The notes below the pieces were generated by a model. The model had not been told where the DNA came from, ran no database searches, and worked only from the letters and a program-made list of their open reading frames with translations. The position numbers were made by a program, and so were the translations under genes. A stretch of 64,000 nt of DNA from Acanthaster planci (lineage: Eukaryota; Echinodermata; Asteroidea; Valvatida; Acanthasteridae), in assembly GCF_001949145.1 (NCBI RefSeq), contig NW_019091364.1:985434-1049433 (forward strand). Direction: 5' to 3'. Of the stretch, positions 25,695 to 38,041 are shown piece by piece. Position 1 is the stretch's first letter, and every line of letters starts with the position of its first letter.

Positions 25695-25938
25695 GGGCCG
25701 TTTTCAAATACTCCACTTCGGCTCCGTCTCGGGCTTCAACTGTTTTTTTGCTACCTGACTTTGAAGCTGTAAGCACACTAATTAGTCTAATAGTGCCACA
25801 AAAACATCTAATAAGATGCAAGAAAGCCAAAAATTACAGTAATCCAAGTGATTTACACGCTTCAGACCCACAATCGGGGATTGGTTTGGGGAATGAAGCC
25901 TGAGACGGAGACGAAGTCGAGTATTGGAAAACGCCCCT
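25695..25938. mobile_element. MITE-like element with ~35-bp terminal inverted repeats, copy 1
   Basis: The left end (gttttcaaatactcc-acttcg-ctccgtctc-ggcttca) is the near-complement of the right end (tgaagcctgagacggagacgaag...gtattggaaaac). About 240 bp, no coding capacity, so non-autonomous. A second copy lies at 53664-53900. The transposase family and target site duplication are not clear. Confidence 0.82.
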
Positions 25939-27439
25939 ACTCATCACCGGGCTTCAATATGATGAGTAGGCTTACTACATGAAACTTCTATTTATGGGGA
26001 TAGGCAAGGAGACAGGAGACCAGACAGGGACTGAATGAACCTCAAATAAATCTGAAATAAATCTGGTACAAAAGCAATGATTGTGAATCTCATTTTTGGG
26101 TTGCATACACATGTACAGTAAATTGAACACTCAACAATTTTTGAAAAGGAGGAAATTTATTTACAACTTTGTGGAAAGAGCCGATTGCCTAAAAAAAAGC
26201 CAAACAACAAAAACAACTTGGGAAAATTCTGAGGGCGTCCCTCCAATCCCTTCAACATGTGCAGTCCTTTCATGTATCAATCACAGCTCTGGTCAGCACA
26301 GCCCCTTTAAACCAATCATTAAATGCAAGGCTTGGCAGGACATGAATTCCTTGCATACAAATTTCTCCACCCAATTCACAATCACAAACAGGTTCATCTT
26401 CACTGGTAACCCTTGTCACCATTATCCACAGACAGCCAGAATGCAGAATACCAGAGGCCCCGTTTGCTTACCGTGGTGGTACATTTATACCTGCCCCAAT
26501 GGTCAGATTCAAATACATGTATGTACCAATCGATACGTGTCTGTTAGATCCCATAGCTCCATGAGTACCTTAACATGTAGAATGTGCTGTGAGTGTGTCG
26601 GCTAATCCCAAATTCATTTATGTTACGGCCTGGTGCTCACAGGTCGAATACGCTAGGGCGCATAATGACTTGCCAATGTACATGTGTAATTTTGTCCATT
26701 CCTACATGTACATGTACCAGTGCGTGAACATGTACTGTACAGGCAGGTACACTGTACATGTACATTTAACACCACTTGTGGCTTGCAAAACACGCAAAAT
26801 GGCATAAATGTAACAGCTGTATGGAGCACATTTCATTGACGAGCTACGTATAAATACAGAATGGCTACCAGGCACAGAAAAAGTTTCCATTAGACTAAGA
26901 AGAAAATGGTTACATTTCCAAACAACATGGAGTATTAACTGCTTGTGACAATTAAGTTCCTCTCTGCAAGTATCTGCTTTTTTCAAAGCTAATTTCAGGT
27001 GTATTTGGCTTTGTTATATCGAGTTGTTTGAGCAAGAACAGGTGTATTTGTGATTACGTCCTCAACTACAAAATGTGGATTACATGTCACCGTCACAACA
27101 TTTCCTCTCCCAAGTAAAATGAAACGTTCTGCATCCCTTCATCCTGTCAAAAACACAAGTCAATTGCCTTAGAAATAACTCTACATTTTTGTGGGTCACA
27201 ATCTCACAATGGAATTCCTACATGCCACCACGTCCTTGTGAAGTGTTAAGAAGGCATAGCAATGCATGACCACACACAGCGGGCATTGTCAGCCTTTGAA
27301 CTGGCAAGGGAAAAAAATCCTGGCTAATCAATTCAGAAATTTAATTACCTGTACAGGGATTCTCCATTTCCTTTATCTGCCCCTTTTCAGTGGGCTGAAA
27401 AAGTGCAAGTACCCTGAATATGCTAATTTGGTGTAATTC

Positions 27440-28830
27440 TCTGTTTTTGTTTCTCCTTTGTTGTTGAGGCTGAGATTGAACTGCAGTGATTCCTGCAGCA
27501 GTCACTGCTGTTGTTCACTGCACTACTGCTACTTTCTGCAATTGCTGTTGCTGGAATTGACATTGCTGTTGCTGATGTACTCATATGCACTTGGCAGTGC
27601 TTTAAAAATTGCAAGGACTTCTGTTACTGCTGTAATTTCTGCTGCTGTTGCTATCTGTATACTGTTGCTGCTGTTGCAATTGTTGTTAGTGCTGCTATTG
27701 CTAGTACTGAGCACTGCTGTCATGTTGCCGGTGTTGGTGCTGTTGCTACTATTGCTGATGGTGCTGCTGCCATTGCTGTTGCTGCTGTCACTATTGGTGT
27801 TGCTCTTGCCAGCATTGCTGCTCTTGTTGGCACTGTTGCTGCTGTTGCTGCCTGTTCTATTGTTGGTGCTGCTGTTGCTAATATCGCTGCTGTTGGTGGT
27901 GCTGCTGTCTCCGTTGGTGCTGCTGTTGCCGTTGGTGCTGCTGTTGGTGGTGGTGCTACTGTTGCTGTTGCTGCTGTCATTATTGGTGTTGCTCTTGATA
28001 GTATTGCTGCTCTTGTTGGCACTATTGCTGCATGTGTTATTGTTGGTGCTGCTGTTGCTAATATCATGGCTGGTAGTGGTGCTGCTGTTGCAATTGGTGC
28101 TCCTGTTGGTGGTGATGCTGCTGTTGGTGGTGCTGTTGTTGCTGCTGTAGGTGGTGGTGGTGGTGCTGTTGGTGGTGGCACTACTGTAGCCATTGGTGCT
28201 GCTGTTATTGGTGGTGCTGCTGTTGCTGATGCTACTGTTGCTACTGTTGGTGGTGCTACTGTTGCTGCTGCTGTTGCTGTGGGTGGTGCTGCTGTTGGTA
28301 GTGCTGCTGTTGCTACTGTTGGTGGTGCTACTGTTGCTGCTGCTGCTGTTGCTGTGGGTGGTGCTGCTGTTGGTGGTGGCGCTACTGTAACCATTGATGC
28401 TGCTGTTATTGGTGGTGCTGCTGTTGGTGGTGGCGCTACTGTAGCCATTGATGCTGCTGCTGTTGGTGGTGGNNNNNNNNNNNNNNNNGCTGTTGCTGCT
28501 GCCGCTGTTGCTGTTGGTGGTGCTGCTGTTGGTGGTGGTGCTTCTGCTGCTGCTACTGCTGCTACTGCTGCTGCTGTTGGTGCTGCTGCTGTTGGTGGTG
28601 GTGCTGCTGCTGTTGGTGGTGCTGCTGTTGGTGGTGGTGCTGCTGTTGCTGCTGCTGCTGTTGGTGGTGCTGCTGTTGCTGTTGGTGCTGCTGTTGGTGG
28701 TGGTGCAACTGTTGCTGTTGCTGCTGTCATTATTGGTGTTGCTCTTGATAGTATTGCTGCTCTTGTTGGCACTATTGCTGCATGTGTTATTGTTGGTGCT
28801 GCTGTTGCTAATATGCTGAATTGCTTCAGA
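27440..28830. repeat. Compound GCT/GTT/GGT trinucleotide repeat tract
   Basis: About 1.4 kb made almost only of GCT, GTT, GGT and ACT triplets. It gives artefactual ORFs rich in Ala/Val/Gly or Leu/Val on the plus strand and in Ala/Pro/Thr on the minus strand. A segment near 27935-28066 recurs nearly unchanged 750 bases downstream (28685-28816), so a long-period duplication overlies the triplet pattern. It lies in the long intron between minus-strand exons 1 and 2. An assembly gap interrupts it. Confidence 0.93.
28473..28488. other. Assembly gap (16 N)
   Basis: Sixteen consecutive N inside the trinucleotide tract; the true length of the missing sequence is unknown, so the length of the repeat as shown should not be trusted. 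Confidence 1.
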
Positions 28831-31800
28831 GGGAAATCTGTGAATTTTGTCAATTCCCCCTGCATGATATCAGCCAAACTGGTCTAGCTCCCTATCACAT
28901 TCAACAAGCAGCAATATCCATTTTGGTTCAAACAGCTCAATGATGACTCCTATTCTCAGAAATCAGAGTTGTGTCAACATTATTCCTTACATGTACATGT
29001 ATAAGACTTATCAATGATGTCCAGATTTTGATGTTTTTATTGTATCTTAACTTATTTGTAAAATTGTATTTCTTTTTGTTTTTTAATTTACATATTTAGA
29101 TATTTTAAATCTCAAGATAAGGGTAGACAGGTTATTTTGGCCATAGTCAGTTTCCTCGCTTTTGTCTTCCCTATGCCCATCTGGTTGTAATGCATATTTA
29201 ATTATTATGAAATAATCATTTTGACACAGATCTGATTTCTGACAATAGGAAATGAACAAACACTGGTGGCAGCAGACGTACGTGTACTTTACCGCCAGTC
29301 TTTTTCAAGGTATTATGTGTGCTCAGAACTAGCACACATGCTCAGAACTGGTAAAAAGGACCAGTATGTTTGTCGCCATCAAGCGCCGTCTCAAAGTCTC
29401 CCACTGTTCACTTCCCTGTATTGTGTGGTCCCCAATTCCTTAGATAAACCAGTTCCAATACCACCCCTGAAATTTCAGCAGCTCCAACCCTCCATGTGAA
29501 GTCCCAACACTAAAACAACTTTACAGCCCCCTCTCATAATATTTGGATGACCACATGCCAGGGGGGTGATTCCTTTTTTTCTTTCAGGTTTTTGTTGCAA
29601 ATAGTTTCATGTTGGAGGCCTGGGGGCCTGGTACAGGCTACTTAAAGGCGAATTCCTAATGTACAATAGTACATGTATTTCTGGTGGTTAATAACTCCTT
29701 ACACGTGAAAACCAGAGGCAAGATTGGAGACAAGCAAAATATCCATGAAATAATAACTAGAGGTTTTGAGGGCCCAATTCAGCTGTGAAGAATACATACA
29801 TACGTACAGTTGTGTTTGCACGGAGGCTCCCCTTAAATACCCATTTCTTGTTTCTGTGTCAACTCAAAAAAAAACTTTCATGGTAAACTCAGAAAATTCT
29901 ACATCTTTTAATAGACTGTAAGTAAAATTCCAAAATCAGGAAAATCCTGATGAATAATTCTTGAGAGACCTCATCCCTATAAAACTCAGTTCTTGCAAAA
30001 GGTATACAGGGAAACGCCCTCAATGCTGTTTTAAATTATTCACTTAAAAAAAAAGACACTCGCACATGTACAATGAGTAAGTAAGGACATTCCAAAAGAT
30101 TTTAAACAGGCCTTCAAAGGTCAAATATTTGGTTATGCCTTCCTCCCTTCAGCAGGTAAAATACTGGCTCAAAGAGCTGTTGCTTCATTACAACATGGGA
30201 GCCTAGAGCAGCTATGCATGATTACCGTCAACTTGGCACGCCCATTCAGCAGTGAGCCTTACACAAACAACTCCATTGTACCAAGGTGAATACTTGGGAA
30301 TATTTTGAGGCGATCAGGCTGTAACAGCCCATCGACGTCAGAATCATGACCTGGATTTACATTCACGAACATATGAATGTTGAATGCGTGGCTTTCTTCA
30401 CATTTTGGACTACTGCATTGTACATATACTAATAATAGTAGACTGTGCATATAATGTACATGTGCTGTTAGCATACACCTGATATTCATCTATAAATGTA
30501 CATGTACTGTACGTGTAGAGGTATACACATGTACATGTACATGTAGGTTGCAACAGGTGTGTTAACGGGGAATTAAATTCTCTACAGGAATAAAACAAAA
30601 TACGATACAAAATGGTAGCATGTCATAAAATCCATCAAGCACTTTGCATACACGCAACAGGGTTAAAAATGTGCATGTACGGTACATGTACGTTGTCATG
30701 ATAAACTATTTAGTACCTCATAAAATGGCATATATCCCCATGAACAGTAACCGACAAGGCTTTGACAGAAACCTTGCATGTACCGGTACATATGTACCAG
30801 CAAGTCTCCTGAATCCCTCAAAAACCAACAAGGTTTAAAGGAAGTTTGCTTGACTGGCAAGGTACCCCGTAGGCCAATAGCAAAGCCCCCAGCACTTGTT
30901 AGGTTTGATATCCTCTGAAAGTTTCTTACCGATACGTATAAGTTAAAATATAATGAGTGTTCCACTGTTCCAGCAGTGGAGCATTTTGAAAGTTTCCACA
31001 CAATACAAACAATGCCTTGGAAGGGAATTAGAGTTAATAAATTGCAAACCTATGAAATTCTCCTCTTCTTTTATAAATTCCAGGATATGAGAGTGCACCT
31101 TTAATGTAAGAAACTCCCTTTACCCTACGGTACTTAAAGAGCCCAGTGGGTTTTCACCAGGCAGGGGTTCCTGGTGCCACCCGGATGCAGCGTTAACTAC
31201 ATCCTTCCTTACTTCCCATGTCTTGGAGGGACTTACACTGCCAGACAACCGGCCGTGAACTTCAGAATACTATCAACCTGTCAATCCCCCACCCCACAGA
31301 AGCAACATGCTGGCCCCACATGCTTACTACCGGTAACACTAGGGGAGGAGGGTTGCAAATGAAGGGTGTAATATTGACCTGAGGGGTAGAACACAAAAGA
31401 AAACCTTGATGTCCCAAACCAAAGTTTCTGGATGATTTTTTTTTTCACCGACTAACTCTACTTTTTCATCTAATTTTCTGAGAAATTATTAACATTAAGG
31501 CAGGTTCTTCTTATTTCTGTACCTATCCTGTGCTCCTCTCCTGAGAGGATTGAAAAAGGCAAACACATTTACGAAAAATTAGGCCTACAAGTAATTTGGT
31601 GATCATGGACAAGTTTCCTTGTAACCTCAATCCCACAACTAATTAATAAATCTTAGACCTAATGTAAATCAAGTGCTTCTAATTTAAAAAAAAAATGTAG
31701 CAGAGGAGTGGGCAGAAAAGGGTTTGGAGGGTCATCCATGTATGGATGACCTCACTTTCAGGTATCCCTTGGACTTCCAACAAATTCAGTGTTGAGTTTG

Positions 31801-32775
31801 CCAACTTGTTCAAATTTCACCAGAAAGTGTCTTTTCTTCCAAAAGGGCACTGGGTGGAGAGACTAGGCAGGCTTCAGTGACCTGAATATGCCCCATAGAC
31901 TTCCCACTCCCCTGAGCCCCACATCAGTTTTGACATTAACCTTCCTATAATGCATAGTCATACTTGCAACATGACAGTCAACTCCCTGGTCTCACACATT
32001 GGAAGGTCGGTCATTCCACCTTCTGACCTACATGTACACGTTCTCAGACCCCAAGTGTACTGTATGTTTTCCGCCTTGGTCCCCAACTGCAATATCCCAA
32101 CAGCCAGCCAAGCGGCCTACTGGTTCATTTCAACATACTTCATCAATCAATCCCTTCCTCTTCTTCAGGGTTCAGCTCAACAATCATAAATGTCAAGTTC
32201 CTGTCCAGAGCTCTGTCAGTGCTAAGCGGGAGGACAGGGTGAGGCTTGAGGGTTTAAGGAAGGCCCAGCTAGGAAATGACTGCTGAATTTCTTGGCATGC
32301 TTGCTTATAACCAAGCTTGCTTCCGCTCAGCTTAATGTCGGAGGAAAGTGTTACTTTTCGGTACACTGGAAGATGACCTAATTACAAATGTGTACATGCA
32401 CTTGGGACCAAAAATATCTGCAATCAGCATTGGAGAAATGTCCGTATTTCGCAAACATCTTCTCCTCAGGAAATTTATCTAAAAACCACAGCAGACCATT
32501 ACCGGTACATCTTGTCAAAGCAATGCTGCAACTCTAACCCTCAATTAACATCATGATTAGGCCTATCACCTGTCTGCTCACAACCAAATCATGATCATGT
32601 ACCTTGCTCAGGAACACATGCAGGACCTAAGCTAATGCCACTCTCAAGTAATATCAACCAACCATGTGCCTACTTCCATAAAAGATCTGTGCCCATTCCG
32701 TTCCCCTGCAATGTTTTCACCCCTCATTAGTCCTTCCGTTACCCCTGGATAAGCCCCCTGACAAAGTGCACTGAC

Positions 32776-33051
32776 CTTTCTATCATCACTTCCTGTGCTG
32801 GCTATACCGTTTCCCCTGTCACTGTCATATGCCCCGTCCACAATTGCCGGGCTGGATGTAGATTCCCCGTTATGACCAACCCTCCCAGACTGTACAGGTT
32901 GCTCCCCCTCGTGGACGCTGGTAGGTTGCTGCGAAGAAGGCGGGGCAGTAGGGGAACCCACAAGGCCCTCGTGGGATGACGTAGGGGCAGCCGAGCTGGA
33001 GGGTGAGGTGGGTTGGGAGTGGTGCTGATGCCCCTGTGGAGGGTTGCTCAT
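32776..33051 (-). CDS. Unrecognised minus-strand gene, coding exon 1 (Ser/Pro/Gln-rich)
   Basis: The ATG (33051-33049) lies in a good context (ATCCGCCATGA). Ninety-two codons run to the donor AAAG|gtcagt. The peptide is disordered in type: Pro-Gln-Gly-His-Gln-His-His-Ser, many Ser/Pro/Thr, two repeated Ser/Val-His-Glu-Gly motifs, and an acidic patch ending Ser-Asp-Asp-Arg-Lys. An acceptor-like site (cgtcttaag) lies about 20 bases upstream of the ATG, so a 5' non-coding exon is likely. It ends in phase 0, matching the exon at 18062. No family recognised. Confidence 0.62.
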
Positions 33052-36000
33052 GGCGGATGAGGTCCTTAAGACGTTGGGGAATGCTGGGGTCTGACAGTAA
33101 TCCTTTCAGCGTCCAGCTTGATTAGATGGTAATGCCCTCACCCCACTGTTCAATGATAAAAACAATACATTCTATATTATCTTATTATCCCAGTCAAATA
33201 AAGGAACAGCTCAGCCACTTCTTCCATGTAGGAATATCTGTACCTCCTTCAAAATCATAAAAAATGCATCACTGCAGTTTGCTAAATTGATGCCAACAAA
33301 CTTCTTCAATAGCTTCCTTCCACAGCATGGACACCTGGACTCATGAGAGAGCCTACCATTCTGGAGATAAAGTTATCAAAATCAGTCAAGGGCTGAAGAT
33401 TTTTCAGTGCAAGGAGGACTTTTGATCAACTTTTCACCCCAGGTCCCAATTCTTTATCAGAGTATTCAGTCAGAGACTTGGGCAGTCAAAACCAGGAGCT
33501 TTTGGATTCATTTGCTATCCATCAGTTATGATCACGTAATCAAGTTCAGGTTGGCCCTATCGGAAGCCTGAAAGGGACTGACCTCCCTTAACTTCCGGAA
33601 ACCTGTTGGGTAATGACAATTGTGTCATCATCAAAACCAGGTGCGTGTTAGATTTGCAGTGGTGGCCAATCAGCTGAGCACAAGGACCTGGAGCCAATGG
33701 AGGGTGACAAACACCAAATCATCACCAAGGTCCGCTTTCCCTGTTAAGCACAGGCTCCTTCTCATCTACTTTCTTCTCCATAAGCCCTTTACCTAGAGCA
33801 GCTTTATTTCACCTTGTTCTTGTATAAATTGTCCAATTATCATCAAAAGTAGTTGGAAAGTCACAAAGATAACCAACGTGTAGAAAGAGTGTCTGTAGCC
33901 TTTATGTTTGTTCTTCTATCTCTCCCAAACTTTTTTAAAGTTAAGTTTCTTGTTTACAATGAGTCACTTTGGGGCATCAGAAGCATAAAACGGGTGACAA
34001 CTTGCTTTTTATTAAGAAACATTCACTTAAAAGGGATTACTTAATAACTCATTTATTAGATACCAAACGTGGTATCCTTTGAAGAGGCAAAAGACATGGT
34101 GGATGGAATTAGAACCCTAGAAGGTTGACTTGGAAATATCCTCAAAAGCATTAAGGTGACTTAATTTTCTAATTCTTTGAGCTCAGACTGTTCTACTATC
34201 ACAAGGATTCAATATGAAAAGAAACTCGTTCTTGATGCCCCTTTTGCAACTCCAAACGTTATTCAAGAAGACATGAAACTGTATGTTCATCTTCTTTGAC
34301 GTTTGTGTTCGATGGCAGACACTTCTTTCCTCCACAGGTTCAGAAAATCTGGTTTATGTTCTGTAAGGAAACTGCCTTTCAGATTCACAACGATAAAGCA
34401 ATGGCTGTGTATCTGTGTACTAAATAAAAATTGCCATTTGTATCCTAGGATAATTTTCAACAAAACAGAGCAAATTTTGCCATAATTCCAAGTTAATTTA
34501 AGTACTAAAATGATTCATTCATATTTAACTAATTTGTATTGGGAGGAGCAGATGTGAATCAGATCTCCAATATCTGCAACAGGCATGCTTAAATTTTCAT
34601 GTAAATATTATGCTTTATTATGTTAAGTCCCAAATCAAAACTCATTGCCAATACAAAAAGATTTCGGTAATTTATATTCCACAAATAAGCAGCTGCCTAA
34701 TACATTGTATAGTAGTTTAGTTTTTCATTATCCCCAGAATAATTCATGGAACCTATCTTCCAGGGAATTTCATGCAAGGACAATTCCTGAATCTACCAAA
34801 ATCTGAACCAGAAGACCATATCCCCACAAACAATATGAAGCCTGCTTAAAATTTTATGGCTAGGTTCTTCAGTGCTAAACCCAGGGAAAACCTGAGGTGA
34901 AGCATAGGCTATAATCCAACAACCAGGGGCCAATTTCATAGAGCTGCTTAAGCACAGAATTTTCTTAAGCAAGAAAAAACCTTGTTTAATAAACAAACGT
35001 CACCAGCTCAAACTCTATGTGATTATCATGCTAACCAAAAGACAGATAAACACCATTCCAAAACAACATACATCACAAGAATCGAAGTTTAGGCAACCTG
35101 ATTTGTCAAGCAAGGTTTTTTCACGCTTAAACAAATTTTTCTCTGTTAAAAAGCAAAGCTATGAAATTGGCAATTACAAGCCATTACTGTGGGGCCATCC
35201 TGTGCTCACGCAGGTTGTACACGCAATTTACACAGGTATATTTCCCTGACCAATAGACCTCTTTCATCCATGTGACTGAGTTACGCTAAATGTAAACAAT
35301 GGCACCATGTGTGGACCACCTTGACCACGGTGATCGTATACATGTACATGTATGTTCCTACCAGGCAGCTTCAACCACGTGCAAGCGCATGTGCAAATGC
35401 TGCATGCTTGACTAGTTTATCTTGAATAGGTAGATTACTATCACAACACTATGCACTCATCACCATCACAACACATCATAGGTCCAGCACGATCATGACA
35501 TCACAGGAAAAAGGTCTATAAGGTGTTGTCACTGTTGTGATTTCTCAAAATGCATGCAAGGGCTCAACTTAAAACTCATATGCGAGTCCCACAGGAATGG
35601 CGATTCCCTGCATTTGTCCATGGTACCAGACCCTGAACATTTGATCTTAGGCTCACTGTAACTCAGTATGTTTTATTCCTCCATCATTTGTCTACATTGA
35701 TCAGCAGATGAAAAGCAAGGCTTAAATTCATGGGCAGTAGACGTGGGAAGGGTAGGGGGCAGAAAGGGACAGGGGCACCAGTACTCTCCCCTCACTTTTT
35801 CAACTGGGAGGCCCTTCCCCACTTTTTGCAGGGCCTACAGGTACATGTATGGGCTTCATGGGTCAGGCTATCCCTGGCTGCTGCCTGATGGTCCCACAGC
35901 TCTTCCCCTCCCAACCACTTTGAAAATCCTTCTGCCCCCTGTTTCTTAATTTCCAATAAACAATACAGCATCTGTCACTTCAGTCTTTCAGGAAGCCAAC

Positions 36001-37424
36001 TTCCACCACTGTCTCCCCCCCCTCTCCCAGCAGCCATAATCCTCTTTAATTCTTCAAGAACCAACATTTACAGGACAGGAAACAGTCGCACAAATATTCC
36101 ATCCTATGCCTGTCAGTGACTTCCGCCTTGTGTGCTTCTGTTCCTCAAAAGGATGAATGAGTTATGTAAACATGACCATGAATAGGAACAATGGGATTGG
36201 TTGATGGTGAACCCTCAGGGGAAAACCCATTTCTGTGTTTCCGTGAATCGTACTGCCATCTCAATCATGCACGCATTCTATCTATGGTGGAACATTTAAA
36301 TGTGTTGCTGTGATACATGAATGCACATGTACGTATGTATTACATTACACACAGACATGTACATGTATATTTGTATGTACATTGACACGTTTAACATGTT
36401 AGGAACATTTCCAAGCAAAATACATACATGTACATGTATTTTCAAGGACAAACGGGTTTGAAAGTTTACAGATGTCTAAATGTTACCAGTTGGACATCCG
36501 TGTTAGCATTTTTTCATGGAAGAGCCTTCTTATTTAGATGTTACTTCAGAAAAAATAGGAATATATTTATAAACGCTTGATCAGTACAAATTGCATGTAA
36601 ACCTCAAAAGAAAATTTAAAACAAACTAACAAATGCTCACAGTGAAGGCAATACCAGATCGTGACTTATGGACACACCAAACTGATCAGAAACACAGTGT
36701 TGCAAAATAAACCACCATTATCTCCACCATTAATCATGCCAAGATAAAACAAAGCAGTCAAGTTGATGGAAATGTCAATTTAATTTCTTATTTAGCAATG
36801 CAGTAATGTTCCAGCAGTTTAAGGACAACAAAATCACAAGCGAACAACATTCAACGTTTATTCAATGTTTTCAGGCTTACATTCCAGCTTAAGTTCAAAT
36901 ACAGTCCTCTTAAATGCAGCGCTATAATACACATACACTTTATTCTAAATTATGTCTACTTGACAAGATGTCCTTAAATTATAAACAAACGCTACAGAAT
37001 GGAAAGAGTTCCATAATATCGACCATGTACATGTATACAGACAACAGTTGATGCCGTGTGCACAAACCTATGAGACTTCTCTGAAAAAAATAAGCATTTT
37101 CCAAGTAAATGCTTCGGGATTTTCTCAGCTAAATTTCACTTTTTAGGACACGTTATCACTCTCTGATGGCTATGATAACATTTTAATTTAAGGGAAGATT
37201 TAGTCATGTTAGTGACTGTCCGTGTATGGAACTCTTTCCCTACAGAACATTTTGATCAAGTTTTAGAAATTCCAATCGACAAGAGGCTGTTTCGCCATAA
37301 TATAGGGCTCTAAGTAATGACTAAATTAAGTGACACATCTCTGAACACTGCGCGCCACATGTCAAAGTGCGTGTAGTAGCACACCTAACCCATCCACGCA
37401 TCCACCGTACGTAAATAAACTCAC
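33052..37424. other. Probable first intron of the minus-strand gene
   Basis: AT-rich, with ACATGT runs and poly-A/T tracts. An inverted pair of about 15 bases (ggaaagagttccata at 37003 and its complement near 37225) is visible. No ORF of note. Confidence 0.4.
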
Positions 37425-37690
37425 CAACAGAAATCTCACGATCAGTAGCGCTTTCTGCATGAATTTTTCACCAAAATGGTCAAAAAATTCTCAAAGAATC
37501 CACCAGAGCCTCGACGACAAATTCACATGGAACCGAAATGCTTGGATGACAAACGTGCCCCTTGTTCAGAAACGGACGGATTCCGGCATTTTCCTGCTAG
37601 TATTTCTCAACGTTTACGGCGACTCGGCGGGGTTGCTTGAGTTGATGTCAAAAACGCATGTGGGTCACGTCAAAAAATTAAATGACAACA
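37425..37690 (-). other. Candidate 5' non-coding first exon of the minus-strand gene
   Basis: A consensus-like donor CTGTTG|gtgagttt (GT at 37424-37423) closes a CpG-richer stretch unlike the AT-rich flanks. It lies about 4.4 kb upstream of the exon carrying the ATG, which seems to have an acceptor before it. The right boundary is approximate; no TATA box or start site was identified. Confidence 0.3.
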
Positions 37691-37939
37691 TTCGCAACAG
37701 TTGAACAAATGAGGGCGCTATGACACTTTGCAAAATAATTATGTGTCGTCTGCTTATATTTAAACATACTAATCGCCGTCTCCTCCAGTGTGGAAAATAA
37801 ACAAAGAAAAGGATTTTATAAACGACCACCGAGCCGATTTGGTAAGACAAATGCAGTGGTGTATGTTGCGTTTCGGGGAAAAAAGGCAAACAAATACTGA
37901 CAAAACAAACCCACTCAGAAAGTTTGCGGGTAAATGTGA

Positions 37940-38041
37940 AATCGATCTCTTCTAGAAGTGGAGTGGTTCTGAGAAGAACTGGTAAACTGGTTAGAACTCG
38001 ACGTTTCGACTAGAATGATCTGGTCATCCTCAAGAAAATGA
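37940..38041 (-). repeat. Repeat end with gatgaccag...gtcgaaacgtcg motif, copy 1
   Basis: On the minus strand: a stem-like gatgaccag ... ctagtcgaaacgtcgag, then accagttcttctcagaaccac and cttctagaagagatcgat. A related copy in the other orientation is at 46207-46300. Motifs of this form are common at ends of metazoan retroelements; the parent family is not determined. Confidence 0.55.

Larger units (their letters stand above)
18063..32775. other. Large intron of the minus-strand gene
   Basis: About 14.7 kb between exons 1 and 2. Contains the repeat at 25221, the MITE-like element at 25695, ACATGT runs and the trinucleotide tract at 27440-28830. Remaining ORFs are short and lack consistent splice sites, so I call no further exon. 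Confidence 0.5.

Noticed and set aside
26096-26605. 169-codon plus-strand ORF
   Set aside because: Composition is like translated intron (many His, Cys, Tyr from ACATGT runs), no domain, and it lies inside a large intron.
27720-28877. 385-codon minus-strand ORF rich in Ala, Pro and Thr
   Set aside because: Same repeat read on the other strand; no start context, splice sites or non-repetitive part.
27511-28887. 458-codon plus-strand ORF rich in Ala, Val and Gly
   Set aside because: It is the translation of the GCT/GTT/GGT repeat, spans an N gap, and equally long ORFs exist in other frames and on the minus strand.
37003-37240. Inverted pair ggaaagagttccata as ends of a transposon
   Set aside because: The matching arms are only about 15 bases and the flanking homology fades quickly; could be chance.
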